A stretch of 64,000 bases of DNA from an uncultured Bacteroidia bacterium (GTDB lineage Bacteria > Bacteroidota > Bacteroidia > Bacteroidales > ML635J-15): the NCBI GenBank assembly GCA_902776565.1, contig CACYQN010000001.1:124001-188000 (forward strand), in the 5' to 3' direction. Under the pieces are notes generated by a model that saw only the letters and a program-made list of their open reading frames with translations, searched no databases and had not been told where the DNA came from. A program made the translations under genes and the position numbers. This document shows positions 1 to 9,136 of this stretch, piece by piece. Position 1 is the first letter of the stretch. Every line of letters begins with the position of its first letter.

Positions 1-617
1 GTGAGTTTCAGTGAATTAGGATGTGCAAGGAAGGCGATTCCTCCTGCTTTGTTTATCAACTCGATGCAAGTTCTAGGAGGTAGTTTTTTCCTTTCGATAC
101 CATCAAGACATTTTTTCCCTAATATTTTTTTGAAAACTGTTTCTATGTCAGAGCAGTATCCTTTTTCAACGATTGCGGCAGCGATGTGAGGCTTGCCGAC
201 AGTGTCGCCTTTTGCGTACTTTTTAACATCATCAAGACTTATTTCAATCTTGAACAGGCATTTGAGGGCTTCAATTATGTTCTTGTTCCTTTCTGCTCTT
301 GCCTCACGAAGCATTTTCATCACAATGTTGAACTCATTGTTGTCGGGGTCGATGCCGTATCCGAGAATGTGCATTTTCCCGCTGTCAACTTCCGCGCTCA
401 GTTCAACTCCGGCAATTATGCGGATTCCTTGTTTTTTGCCTTCTTCAATGCAATCCTTGACGTTTCCGATTGTGTCGTGGTCGGTAATTGCCATTGTCGT
501 GAGACCTATGCGTTTGGCTTCTGCGACAATTTCTTGCGCGTTTCTGCTTCCATCCGATGCCGTTGTGTGTACGTGCAGGTCGAATTTCGGTGATTTTGTC
601 TCTATATTATTTTCCAT
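1..617 (-). CDS. PHP-domain metal-dependent phosphoesterase (partial, runs off the left edge)
   Basis: The translated minus strand starts at ATG 615-617 and continues past base 1, so about 205 N-terminal residues are visible. It shows the PHP metal-site motifs in order: DLHVHTTASDG near residue 13, AITDHDT near residue 43, AGVELSAE near residue 69, and AFLAHPNS near the cut. These supply the His and Asp/Glu ligands of a trinuclear metal centre. The family includes the YciV/RNase AM type, which removes phosphates from 3',5'-nucleotides or short RNAs; the exact substrate cannot be read here. The start lies inside the 3' end of dapF (11-base overlap). An AAAGGAG sequence sits just upstream on the minus strand, so translation is probably coupled. 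The domain call is firm; the substrate is inference. Confidence 0.85.
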   Translation of the reverse strand, partial: MENNIETKSPKFDLHVHTTASDGSRNAQEIVAEAKRIGLTTMAITDHDTIGNVKDCIEEGKKQGIRIIAGVELSAEVDSGKMHILGYGIDPDNNEFNIVMKMLREARAERNKNIIEALKCLFKIEISLDDVKKYAKGDTVGKPHIAAAIVEKGYCSDIETVFKKILGKKCLDGIERKKLPPRTCIELINKAGGIAFLAHPNSLKL

Positions 618-1380
618 CTGCTTCTCCTTTAAATACTTTTACAGCAGGCCCTTCGAGCCATATATTTTCATATCCGTTATTGTTCTTTTCAAAGTAAACC
701 TTTAGCAGTCCGCCTTTTGCTTTCAGTGCGATAGGGGATGGCGTTCCTTTTTTCGTATTGATACACAATGCTGTAGCCACTGTTCCTGTTCCGCAAGCCA
801 AAGTTTCGCCTTCAACGCCTCGCTCGTAAGTCCTTAATCTGAACCCGTTTGCATTGTCTGTGAAATTTACGTTTGTCCTGTCTGGTGCGAAACGCTTGTC
901 GTCGGCAAGTTTGCGACCTTCGGTAGCTATGTCAACCTTGTCAATGTCATCTACAAATTTTACAAAATGGGGAACGCCGGTGTTTGCCCACATTCCATCG
1001 TCGAAGACATTTACGTTTCCTACATTTATCATCTTGATTCTTACGTTTTCACTGTCGATGATTTCGGCTTCGTGTAGGCCGTCTTCGGCTGCAAATTTCA
1101 TTGTTTTGGCTGCGATTCCGTTGTCGAAGGCATATCTTGCAATGCAGCGTCCTCCGTTTCCGCACATACTGGCGGTTTTGCCGTCGGAATTGTAGAATTT
1201 CATTGCAAAGTCGGCATCGTTGCTCTTTTCGACAAGGATAAGTCCGTCGGCACCAATGCCAAAACGCCTGTCGCAAAGCCGTGCTATCTGTTCGCTCGAC
1301 AAGTCGTGCTTTCCGTCGAGGTTGTTGACGATGACGAAATCGTTGCCTGCACCTTGATATTTATCGAATTTCAAAGTCAT
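607..1380 (-). CDS. dapF: Diaminopimelate epimerase
   Basis: This enzyme converts LL-diaminopimelate to the meso form in the cytoplasm, for lysine and peptidoglycan synthesis. The 257-residue product has the usual family length. It starts with the GAGNDFVIV signature (residues 10-18). Both catalytic cysteines of this cofactor-independent racemase are present: Cys73 in MCGNGGRC and Cys196 in ACGTGTVA. The start codon overlaps the stop of the upstream YfhO-like gene by four bases (ATGA), and its end overlaps the PHP gene, so the three form one transcript. Many Bacteroidota use the aminotransferase DapL route, which yields LL-DAP and also needs this epimerase; that pathway choice is not visible in the window. 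Confidence 0.97.
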   Translation of the reverse strand: MTLKFDKYQGAGNDFVIVNNLDGKHDLSSEQIARLCDRRFGIGADGLILVEKSNDADFAMKFYNSDGKTASMCGNGGRCIARYAFDNGIAAKTMKFAAEDGLHEAEIIDSENVRIKMINVGNVNVFDDGMWANTGVPHFVKFVDDIDKVDIATEGRKLADDKRFAPDRTNVNFTDNANGFRLRTYERGVEGETLACGTGTVATALCINTKKGTPSPIALKAKGGLLKVYFEKNNNGYENIWLEGPAVKVFKGEADGK

Positions 1381-3884
1381 GATTCAATGTTTTCGGTTGT
1401 TTTTTTGCGCCGTATCTTTTTTATAATGTATATTGTGCACAAAAATGCAATCATAGTTAATGTCAATATGTTACAAATCAGCGAAACCATTCCTCCGATT
1501 TTAGCGGTCTTTGGCATATAGCTGAATTCTATTTCGTGTTCGCCTGCCGGGATTATCATTCCGCGCAGTAGGTAGTTGCATCTGAAGAACGATGCTTTTT
1601 CCCCGTCAATCCTTGCTTTCCAGCCTTTGGGGTAGAAGGTTTCGGAAAAAACAGCCAGACGGTTGCCTTTGCACGACGACTTGTATTTTATGGTATCGCC
1701 TTTGCGGTAGGTCATTTCGATGAGGTCGGTACTGTCGATTGAAAATTCCACATCGGCAAATTCCGACTTGTACTTTTCGTTTACGATGGCGGTCTTTTTG
1801 GTGTCGATGTGCTGTAGCTTGGCAAGTTCCAAAGTTTCCGAAACGGCAATCCTGATGCTGTCAACGAGCCAGACATTACCCGAAGCATGTTTGTTTTCAA
1901 GAGGTTCTGCTTTTTCCGAGAGTATAATGTACTTTACGTTGAGCATATCGAGAATAGGCGACTTGTACTTGTTTGTGAAAATTTCCTGAATTTCTTCCTG
2001 CGACATTCCGTCCCTTTGCGCCCACGACAGAATGTTGTATCGCGTAAGGGCAAGCTCTTTGTTGAGAATAGAGTCGCATAGTGTCGCATAACGTTTGGTG
2101 CAGTAGCTGTCACCACCGCCAAGCGAATTGAATTTTAGGTGAGTTGTATTGTCGTTTTGTACGGCATCGTAGCGAATGTCGAGGACACGGAAGGTTGCTT
2201 TGTCTGATGTAATGGTTTTGTCTGCAATGTTTTGTGTTGGTTGTGCAGTTTCTCTCTTGTCTGTGTCGAGGTCTCGCAAATTAACGATTGTAGAGTCTGC
2301 TAGTACCAGTACTGCGAGGGTGCCTGCTACGATTTTGCCGTTTAGTTTTTTCCTTATGGCGAAAAATGCAATTGATGCTCCGATTAGAATGAAAACCAAC
2401 GATTTGGCTGCATCGCGGCGAACAAGAGAAATCCTGTCGTTACGGATGGCTGTTATGTAGTCGTTTTTGAATTCCGCAACGGCTTCGGCGTATTCAATGT
2501 CCTGCGGCATATACGAGGCCAGCATTTCCGAAACACCAATTTCGGCCATGTTGTTTTGGTCGGTGCTTTGGTTGCCTGCGATTGATGGGAAGATGACGAA
2601 AATCAGAAGGATAACTGATAAAATTCCAGTCGAGATGTAGAGTGAGATAGTTTTTCGCTTTTCGTTTGTTTCGGAATTGTGGGTTATGATTTCTTCTGTT
2701 CCGAGAGCTGCCAGAACCGATATGCCAATTGCGGAAATTATCAAAATATTTGAGAAATGGCTGAAATTGTAGAATAACGGAATATTTTTAGTGATGAAAT
2801 ATTCAATATTGCCACACGAAAGTATTATTGCCAATATTGTTGTTGCAATAAATGCCCATTTTACTTTTCTGGGGCTGCATATACTGCCGAACAGAGCCAA
2901 AAGTAATGCCAATGCACCGATGTATGCCGTTCCGTTGCTGAACTGCCGTTTGCCGAAATAGGTGGGCGATTTTTCTGTCAACTTTGTTGCATTTTCCTGC
3001 CCGAAAAGTGGTTCGAGCAACTGTTGCGTTTCGGAGTTGCTGGAAAGCTTTGATGCTGATTTTCCGCCTTTTATGTTCGGAATCAGAAGCGACAAGGATT
3101 CTCCGCCATCGTCGAAGTGTGGTTTTTCAACGTTGTAGTCGGGTAGGGGTTGGACGGCATATTTTGAATATTCGTATTCGTTGAAAATCGCTTCGCTGTT
3201 TGTGAGTATTCCGCCAACAAGTACGGCTATTGTAATTGCAAGAGACGCGAGTTTTTGCTTAGTTTGGTTTTCCTTTGTGGCAAGTGCGTATATTGTGTAC
3301 GCGAGGGCGCAAAGCAGTGTGTAGTACAGAATTTGATAGTGGCAGGTTGTTGTCAGCAATGCCGTGGCTATCAGTGTGATGATTGTGCCAATGATTTTTC
3401 TGCCGCTGAATGTCAGTACGATTCCAGCAAGGACGTATGGCATGATGCCGATGGCTATCATTTCGGTAAATTCTTCAGCTTGCAGTTCGGCTATGCCGTA
3501 TGAGAAAAATCCAAATGCCAGTGAACCCAATATCGCACTTGCTGGGCTTATTTTCAGGCAATTGAGAAGGATGTATATGCCAATGAGAGATGCAAGTATG
3601 ATTATGAAAGGCAGAATGTTGCCAGTGTGTTTAATTCCTGAAATTATTTTTGTAAATAGGTTGTTGGTGTTGGGTTGTGCTTCTGTAATAATCTGTGGTC
3701 GTCCTGAATAGGAAGTGTCGTCCCAGTTGGCTTTATGCTGAGAAATATCATTTTCTATGAAATGGTCATTATTATCTACAATAAGCACATTTGAGAAAAT
3801 GGCAGAGAAGACAATAAAAACTACCAATGCTATCGTGTGGGATAGTATTGCTACATAGTTCCTTTTGCCAGCAGAGACATTCAT
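1377..3884 (-). CDS. YfhO-like polytopic membrane protein
   Basis: The 835-residue protein has an N-terminal membrane segment, about ten further hydrophobic helices in the first 500 residues, a soluble C-terminal region of about 250 residues, and a last helix followed by a basic tail. The stretch near residues 740-790 (ETFYPKGWKARIDG, then NYLLRGMIIPAGEHEIEF) is the typical extracytoplasmic ending of the YfhO family. YfhO proteins are GT-C-like membrane proteins linked in Firmicutes to glycosylation of lipoteichoic acid; the acceptor in Bacteroidota is unknown. It is first in an operon with dapF and the PHP gene. A weak TAATTTCG box lies upstream at 3916-3923. The family call is solid, the role is not. 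Confidence 0.8.
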   Translation of the reverse strand: MNVSAGKRNYVAILSHTIALVVFIVFSAIFSNVLIVDNNDHFIENDISQHKANWDDTSYSGRPQIITEAQPNTNNLFTKIISGIKHTGNILPFIIILASLIGIYILLNCLKISPASAILGSLAFGFFSYGIAELQAEEFTEMIAIGIMPYVLAGIVLTFSGRKIIGTIITLIATALLTTTCHYQILYYTLLCALAYTIYALATKENQTKQKLASLAITIAVLVGGILTNSEAIFNEYEYSKYAVQPLPDYNVEKPHFDDGGESLSLLIPNIKGGKSASKLSSNSETQQLLEPLFGQENATKLTEKSPTYFGKRQFSNGTAYIGALALLLALFGSICSPRKVKWAFIATTILAIILSCGNIEYFITKNIPLFYNFSHFSNILIISAIGISVLAALGTEEIITHNSETNEKRKTISLYISTGILSVILLIFVIFPSIAGNQSTDQNNMAEIGVSEMLASYMPQDIEYAEAVAEFKNDYITAIRNDRISLVRRDAAKSLVFILIGASIAFFAIRKKLNGKIVAGTLAVLVLADSTIVNLRDLDTDKRETAQPTQNIADKTITSDKATFRVLDIRYDAVQNDNTTHLKFNSLGGGDSYCTKRYATLCDSILNKELALTRYNILSWAQRDGMSQEEIQEIFTNKYKSPILDMLNVKYIILSEKAEPLENKHASGNVWLVDSIRIAVSETLELAKLQHIDTKKTAIVNEKYKSEFADVEFSIDSTDLIEMTYRKGDTIKYKSSCKGNRLAVFSETFYPKGWKARIDGEKASFFRCNYLLRGMIIPAGEHEIEFSYMPKTAKIGGMVSLICNILTLTMIAFLCTIYIIKKIRRKKTTENIES

Positions 3885-4108
3885 TTTTCGAAAAATATTT
3901 CTTCAATTTCGGTTGCGAAATTAGAAATAATGCATCTTATTTTTGTTTTTTTATTGTTTAAAAGATGTTAACGAATTGTTGTCATTTTTGTTTTATATCT
4001 ATTTGTTTGGATTGGTCTTAAGTTATTTTGTTGATTATCATTGTGTTTGTAAATTCTGGTAGTATTTTGTTTGTGTGAAGGCAACCTTCTTAAAAAAAAT
4101 CGTTCTTA

Positions 4109-4141
4109 TTGGTGTGGGTTAAAAAATAAATAGTATCTTTA
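4109..4141 (+). promoter_or_regulatory. Bacteroidota-type promoter for the SprB-repeat operon
   Basis: TTGG at 4109-4112 is followed 21 bases later by TATCTTTA (4134-4141), one base from the TAnnTTTG consensus. It lies 17 bases before the start codon at 4159. It sits at the end of a 274-base AT-rich gap (3885-4158) in which nothing else is evident. Confidence 0.5.
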
Positions 4142-4158
4142 CGCGGTTAAATTTAAGT

Positions 4159-4749
4159 ATGAAATTTTTTATGAACAAGGTTATTGTCAGTGTGTTGCTA
4201 ATCGTGATGACGGCTGTGTCTGCTTTCTCGCAGGAGCTTGGGCAGCAGCAAGATAGCCAGTCGTCGCAGGCTGTAGGGATGGGTTCCGTAATAAACGGTC
4301 TTACTATGGTAAGCGATAATTTTGTTTACGATGAGAGCAAGATGGTTGCTATTCCGAGCACAAACATTAGGATTCAGCCTCCGGAATATTTTCAATATTC
4401 CGATTCCTTGCCGGGATTCCTGCACGTTGGTACAATGAGCAGTATTCAGGTGCAGGAAGTTGTTGGAACTTCCTACCTCTTGATTTCCATGGCAATGGAT
4501 TCTGCATATTTTGCTTCTCAAGGGATGACGCTCATTTCGTCGGAACCGGTTGTTATGCATGATGGCAGCGAAGGTGTTCTTTTTACTGCCGAGATGAAAC
4601 TGAAAGGCTTTGTGTTTGAGAGACTTATACTTATGTCTGGCGATTATCATTTTACAATATGGATAAATGCAGGTTATATTAAGCTGATGAGAGACAAGTT
4701 GAGGCCTATTATCCTGCAAAGTATGTTGACTTCTAAAATTTACGAATAG
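4159..4749 (+). CDS. Secreted protein of unknown function, partner of the SprB-repeat protein
   Basis: The 196-residue product begins with a signal peptide: basic MKFFMNK, a hydrophobic core, then a cleavage-type AFSQE near residues 23-26. A second in-frame Met at 4171 is also possible. The mature part is about 170 residues, rich in beta-type sequence, with no cysteine pair or catalytic motif I recognise. Only two bases separate its stop from the next gene, so it is co-transcribed with the 1434-residue surface protein. It may be a periplasmic or outer-membrane accessory of that protein; this is inference from position only. Confidence 0.75.
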   Translation: MKFFMNKVIVSVLLIVMTAVSAFSQELGQQQDSQSSQAVGMGSVINGLTMVSDNFVYDESKMVAIPSTNIRIQPPEYFQYSDSLPGFLHVGTMSSIQVQEVVGTSYLLISMAMDSAYFASQGMTLISSEPVVMHDGSEGVLFTAEMKLKGFVFERLILMSGDYHFTIWINAGYIKLMRDKLRPIILQSMLTSKIYE

Positions 4750-4751
4750 TT

Positions 4752-7700
4752 ATGAAGAAACTCTATATAGCATTTTCTGTTTTGTTGGTTCTGTTTGTCG
4801 CACGGGACGTGTCGGCTCAGCAGGACAATTCGAACGTGCTTCAGCATAGTATCAACTATCATGTCGATTCGGTTGACATGTGGGGCGGAGGAGACGCGAC
4901 TTTCCTTGATTTCGACTACAACCTTATAGACCTTTGCCTAGGTTCCGGATGTGCCACTGACCCGAGTATTCATCAGGTGATTGGTAGCGATGCCGTGGGA
5001 ATACATTTTGACTTTAATTTGTTCATGTATTTGAACTCAACATTTAGCATGCACGGATTTTCGAGCGGTTACGTAGGCGTTGATTATCCTGTGCAGATAA
5101 CACTTGATTTTCCTGACCATTATGGTTTCGACCATGGCGAAACAACGCCAATCCATTCTACCTATACCGTTCAGAACGGATGGGCGCTTGATACTCATTT
5201 TCCGACGGCAGGAACTTTGGCACTTGACCTTGAATATGGTTTCGGTGTTGACTTGTCGGTTTCGGTAGAAGCGTTGGGCTTCCAGGTTGTGGACCCAATT
5301 CACTTGATTCCGCCTATAAGTTTACCTTCCAATCCCCAGTTTACTAGTCCTGTTCCTCACGATTCTATAGCTGTTCTTTATTTGAATGCAGGTACAGGCG
5401 AGTATGCATATCCTTGGATTGACGAGGTTACTGGTATGCCTTATATAAATACGGGATTTCTCGGTACGGGCGATTCTCTTGTCATCCATATTCCAGATGC
5501 TTTTGGTATCGGTATAACAGCCGACATTACAATACCTTATGTTGAAACGGAAGACCGCCTACAGGGTCAATGCCTGTATGCCGAAGGTCAGGACGATTGG
5601 TTTTATATGAACTGGAACATATTGCAGTTCATCAGGTTTATCGGTAATGCCATTGGTCAGCCAGAAGTTGGACAGATTGTTGATATTCTTGAAGGTCAGA
5701 CGATTACGTACCCAATATACGAGGACTATGTAATTACAATAGAGTATTATATATTGCATCTTAACCTAGATATGACGATGGCGTTGGTTCAGGACTTCTC
5801 GTTCTGTCCCGAGATATTGGCGACCTTGCGCTTTGCCACACCATTGCCTTTCTATGAGGTTGCTGGTGGAAATACGCTCGTACAGCAAGGCGAGTCGGAT
5901 GTAATAACCTTCACAGTCAACAACGACCTTTACATAACTTATCCTTGCTACAACTGGGATTCGCTGCAGGTTTACGATGTAACATACAATATCCGTAGCG
6001 GATTCAGAAACCATACCTATAATAATCTCCGTTTTGCATTGAACCTTCAGGTTTTGCATGTTCACATCAATGTTCCTGGTTTGGACAACTTATTTAGCAT
6101 TGTAACTATACCAGAGTTCCAGTTGCCAGAAATAGAAGGTGGTTACGAGAATGCAGACGATGCTATAGCCCAGTCGTACGAGATTGCAGGAATTGATGTT
6201 CAGCGTTACAATGAGGATACTCCGCCACTTACAACACGAGAGGGAAATACTCGAGATATAGACTTGTGTATTCCTACCGATTGCAATACGGCATTGATTG
6301 ACCAGTCGATACCTCTTGGCGATTTGGACCTTGGTTTCTTGGGCGTTGATTTGGAATGGGATTTGCAATTCCCCGAAAACCAGTATAATGTTGTGTTCCC
6401 TGGAACTTGGCTGCATCCGCGTCCGGAACTTGATATTGAGGTCAACTCTTCGAATGTAATATGCTATGGTGACAATTCTGGTGTTATTGAAGTTACAGCA
6501 ATCAATAGTTCGCCTAACTACACTTGGGAATATTCTGAAGGTACTGTAAATACCCATGCAGGACCGACCGACGAGATAAATGTCTTCTCCGGTTATTATT
6601 ATGTAACACTTACAGATGTTTATGGCTGTACGGTAATGGGTGAGGCAAACATCCTTGAAGCCAATGCTCCTATCGAAAGCATTACTCGTGGCGACAATGT
6701 GCTTTGCCATGGTGAATCGACTGGTAACCTCTATGTTACCGTTTACGGTGGTTTGCCACCATATAGGTACGAATGGTCAAACGGAAGCACCGAACAGAAT
6801 CCCCACGGAGTTCCTGCTGGTACATATACCGTTACGATAACGGATGCTGTGGGTTGCGAACACGAGGACCAAGTTGTTATAACCGAACCTGAGGCTCCGT
6901 TGGAGATTTCTTCTGTGACCATACAGAATGTAAGTTGCAATGGTATGAGTGATGGCTCGATAGACATAACTGTGGTGGGTGGTACTCTTGCCTATACCTA
7001 TTATTGGTCTAATGGCCGTATGGTTCAGGACTTGCATAATATACCGGCAGGTTCATATACGGTGACCATTACCGATGCTCATGGCTGTTTCATAATTTCA
7101 ACCTACGAAGTTGAGCAGCCAGAGCCGCTTGTGCTTACTATTGATGCTCGCGATGTGAGATGCTATGCCGAAAATACAGGTAGCGTTGACTTGACTGTTA
7201 CAGGTGGAACAGAGCCTTACACCTACCAGTGGAGCAATGGGGAAACAACCGAGGATTTGGCAAACTTATATGCAGGCTTCTATATTGTGACGGTTACTGA
7301 TGCTCACGGTTGTGTAGAATATGCTATGGCCGAGATTCGTCAGCCGGCTTTGCCGCTGCATGGCGACATTACTCCTACAAACATCAGATGCTATGGCGAA
7401 GCTAATGGTATTTGCGACTTGAATGTGTTCGGCGGAACTCCACCTTATTATTATACATGGAACACCGGTGCTATATCCGAGGACATCGACAACCTTGTCC
7501 CTGGCGAATACTGGGTTCATATAAACGATGAAAACGGATGCGAGGCTTCCGATACTGTATATATTTATCAGTCCGAGTTCCCGTTGTCGGGTTATATCTC
7601 GGGTAGGGATGCTACTTGCAACGGCTATGCCGACGGAAGTGTAACATTTGCGGCAGATGGTGGTTACGAGCCTTACCATTACGAATGGTCGAATGGTTTG

Positions 7701-9056
7701 TGGCAGCAGAACCTTGTAAATGTTCCTGCTGGAACTTATACCGTTACTTTGACCGACGCAAACTTCTGCCATCAGGAATATTCGTTTGTGGTTGGTGAAC
7801 CCGAGCCGTTCTACATCCAGATGATGGACGATTTCACTATTTGCTCGGGAATGACAACCCAGATAGGCGTTGGTATTGTTTCGGGCGGAGTGCCTCCTTA
7901 TACTATATTGTGGAGCAATGGCGAAAGCGGAATGTCAACAAATGTTACACCAACAGAAACGACTACCTACTATGCTTCCGTTGTTGATGCAACCAACTGC
8001 TCGAGTGCAGAAATGTCTGTAACGGTTTCGGTACTTGACCCGATATCGTTGGAAGTCAACCTTATATCCGATACGCTTGTTTGCCCGGGCGAAAGGGCAG
8101 CCTTCGATGTAAGGGTTTCTGGCGGCGGTTTGGCTCCGGACGAGGTTTATGTCAATGGCGAGCAGATTAAGTTGCCTTTCGAACCGATAGTCAACGCTGA
8201 TACCTTGTTTAACTTTGTGGCATACGACAGTTGCCGTTACGACAGCGTGGTGGTTCCGATATATGTACGTACATTCGAGGCTATACCTATTAATATTAGT
8301 GCCGATGTCGTTGAAGGTTGTGCTCCGTTGAATGTTTCGTTTACAGAGAGTACGCCGGATTTGGGACAGTCGTATCTGTGGAATTTTGCTGACGGCGATT
8401 TTGAAAATATGTCGTTTGCAAAGAATCCGAAGCATACTTTCTACAATTCTGGATTCTACAATGTGCAGCTTGAAGTAACTTCGTATCAGGGATGCCGTCG
8501 CGATACAACAATTGCTATTACAGTATATTCGATTCCGGAAGCCGATTTCAGAGTTGACAGGGCGAATATATCTATGTCGAGCCCGATTGTGAACTTCACC
8601 AACTATTCGCACGGCGGATTCTGGAATATGTGGGATTTCGGCGACCAGACAACTTCAACATCGTCGAGCCCAGTACATGCCTACACTATGCCAGGAACTT
8701 ATCATGTGATACTGACAACTACTTCGTTGTACGGCTGTACCGATACCGCAGGCGTTGATATTCAGGTAAGCAGTGAATATAATATATTTGCGCCTACGGC
8801 ATTTACACCTAACAACGATGAAATAAATGAAACTTTCCGTCTTTTCGGTACGTCAATAGACCCCAACAATTATATGCTGATTATCTACGACCGCTGGGGC
8901 GCAATACAGTTCAAGTCAACCAACTTGGAGGAAGAATGGGATGGAACGGATGGTACTCATCCTTGTCCCGAAGGCGTTTATACTTGGCGAGCCTACTTCA
9001 AGGATATGTTTGGAATTGACTATGAGAAGATTGGAACGGTGATGCTACTCCGATAA
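4752..9056 (+). CDS. Giant SprB-repeat/PKD surface protein with type IX (gliding-type) C-terminal domain
   Basis: The 1434-residue protein opens with a signal peptide ending near VSAQQ (residues 20-24). Residues 25-560 are a beta-rich region without a recognised domain. Residues 566-1018 hold six tandem SprB-type repeats of about 75 residues, each with C-x-G near its start, a WSNG-like core and PAGTYTVTITDAxGC near its end; a seventh, divergent copy follows. Two PKD-like domains (about 1177-1340) carry WNFADGD and WDFGDQT. The last 90 residues (IFAPTAFTPNNDEIN, YDRWG, WDGTDG, CPEGVYTW) are the gliding-motility-associated C-terminal domain, a type B secretion signal for the type IX system. It should be exported and held at the cell surface; an adhesin role is inference. 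Other type IX components are not in this window. Confidence 0.92.
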   Translation: MKKLYIAFSVLLVLFVARDVSAQQDNSNVLQHSINYHVDSVDMWGGGDATFLDFDYNLIDLCLGSGCATDPSIHQVIGSDAVGIHFDFNLFMYLNSTFSMHGFSSGYVGVDYPVQITLDFPDHYGFDHGETTPIHSTYTVQNGWALDTHFPTAGTLALDLEYGFGVDLSVSVEALGFQVVDPIHLIPPISLPSNPQFTSPVPHDSIAVLYLNAGTGEYAYPWIDEVTGMPYINTGFLGTGDSLVIHIPDAFGIGITADITIPYVETEDRLQGQCLYAEGQDDWFYMNWNILQFIRFIGNAIGQPEVGQIVDILEGQTITYPIYEDYVITIEYYILHLNLDMTMALVQDFSFCPEILATLRFATPLPFYEVAGGNTLVQQGESDVITFTVNNDLYITYPCYNWDSLQVYDVTYNIRSGFRNHTYNNLRFALNLQVLHVHINVPGLDNLFSIVTIPEFQLPEIEGGYENADDAIAQSYEIAGIDVQRYNEDTPPLTTREGNTRDIDLCIPTDCNTALIDQSIPLGDLDLGFLGVDLEWDLQFPENQYNVVFPGTWLHPRPELDIEVNSSNVICYGDNSGVIEVTAINSSPNYTWEYSEGTVNTHAGPTDEINVFSGYYYVTLTDVYGCTVMGEANILEANAPIESITRGDNVLCHGESTGNLYVTVYGGLPPYRYEWSNGSTEQNPHGVPAGTYTVTITDAVGCEHEDQVVITEPEAPLEISSVTIQNVSCNGMSDGSIDITVVGGTLAYTYYWSNGRMVQDLHNIPAGSYTVTITDAHGCFIISTYEVEQPEPLVLTIDARDVRCYAENTGSVDLTVTGGTEPYTYQWSNGETTEDLANLYAGFYIVTVTDAHGCVEYAMAEIRQPALPLHGDITPTNIRCYGEANGICDLNVFGGTPPYYYTWNTGAISEDIDNLVPGEYWVHINDENGCEASDTVYIYQSEFPLSGYISGRDATCNGYADGSVTFAADGGYEPYHYEWSNGLWQQNLVNVPAGTYTVTLTDANFCHQEYSFVVGEPEPFYIQMMDDFTICSGMTTQIGVGIVSGGVPPYTILWSNGESGMSTNVTPTETTTYYASVVDATNCSSAEMSVTVSVLDPISLEVNLISDTLVCPGERAAFDVRVSGGGLAPDEVYVNGEQIKLPFEPIVNADTLFNFVAYDSCRYDSVVVPIYVRTFEAIPINISADVVEGCAPLNVSFTESTPDLGQSYLWNFADGDFENMSFAKNPKHTFYNSGFYNVQLEVTSYQGCRRDTTIAITVYSIPEADFRVDRANISMSSPIVNFTNYSHGGFWNMWDFGDQTTSTSSSPVHAYTMPGTYHVILTTTSLYGCTDTAGVDIQVSSEYNIFAPTAFTPNNDEINETFRLFGTSIDPNNYMLIIYDRWGAIQFKSTNLEEEWDGTDGTHPCPEGVYTWRAYFKDMFGIDYEKIGTVMLLR

Positions 9057-9058
9057 CA

Positions 9059-9096
9059 AAAAAAAGCGATGCAAAATTTTTTGTATCGCTTTTTTG
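9059..9096 (+). terminator. Rho-independent terminator after the SprB-repeat operon
   Basis: AAAAAAGCGATGCAAAA pairs with TTTTGTATCGCTTTTTT (one G-U) and ends in a T run. It starts just after the stop codon at 9056. The arms are nearly symmetric, so it may also act on the other strand. Confidence 0.75.
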
Positions 9097-9136
9097 TTTA
9101 TATTTATGCCATCAAACTTTAAAACAAATTTATAAT

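Noticed and set aside
6450..7805. Possible CRISPR-like repeat block
   Set aside because: The repeats are coding SprB-type units of about 225 bases with heavily diverged DNA; there are no short identical repeats and unique spacers.
7935..8612. Long minus-strand open frames opposite the SprB-repeat gene
   Set aside because: They mirror the plus-strand repeats, lack domains or starts with any signal, and follow from the base composition of the coding strand.
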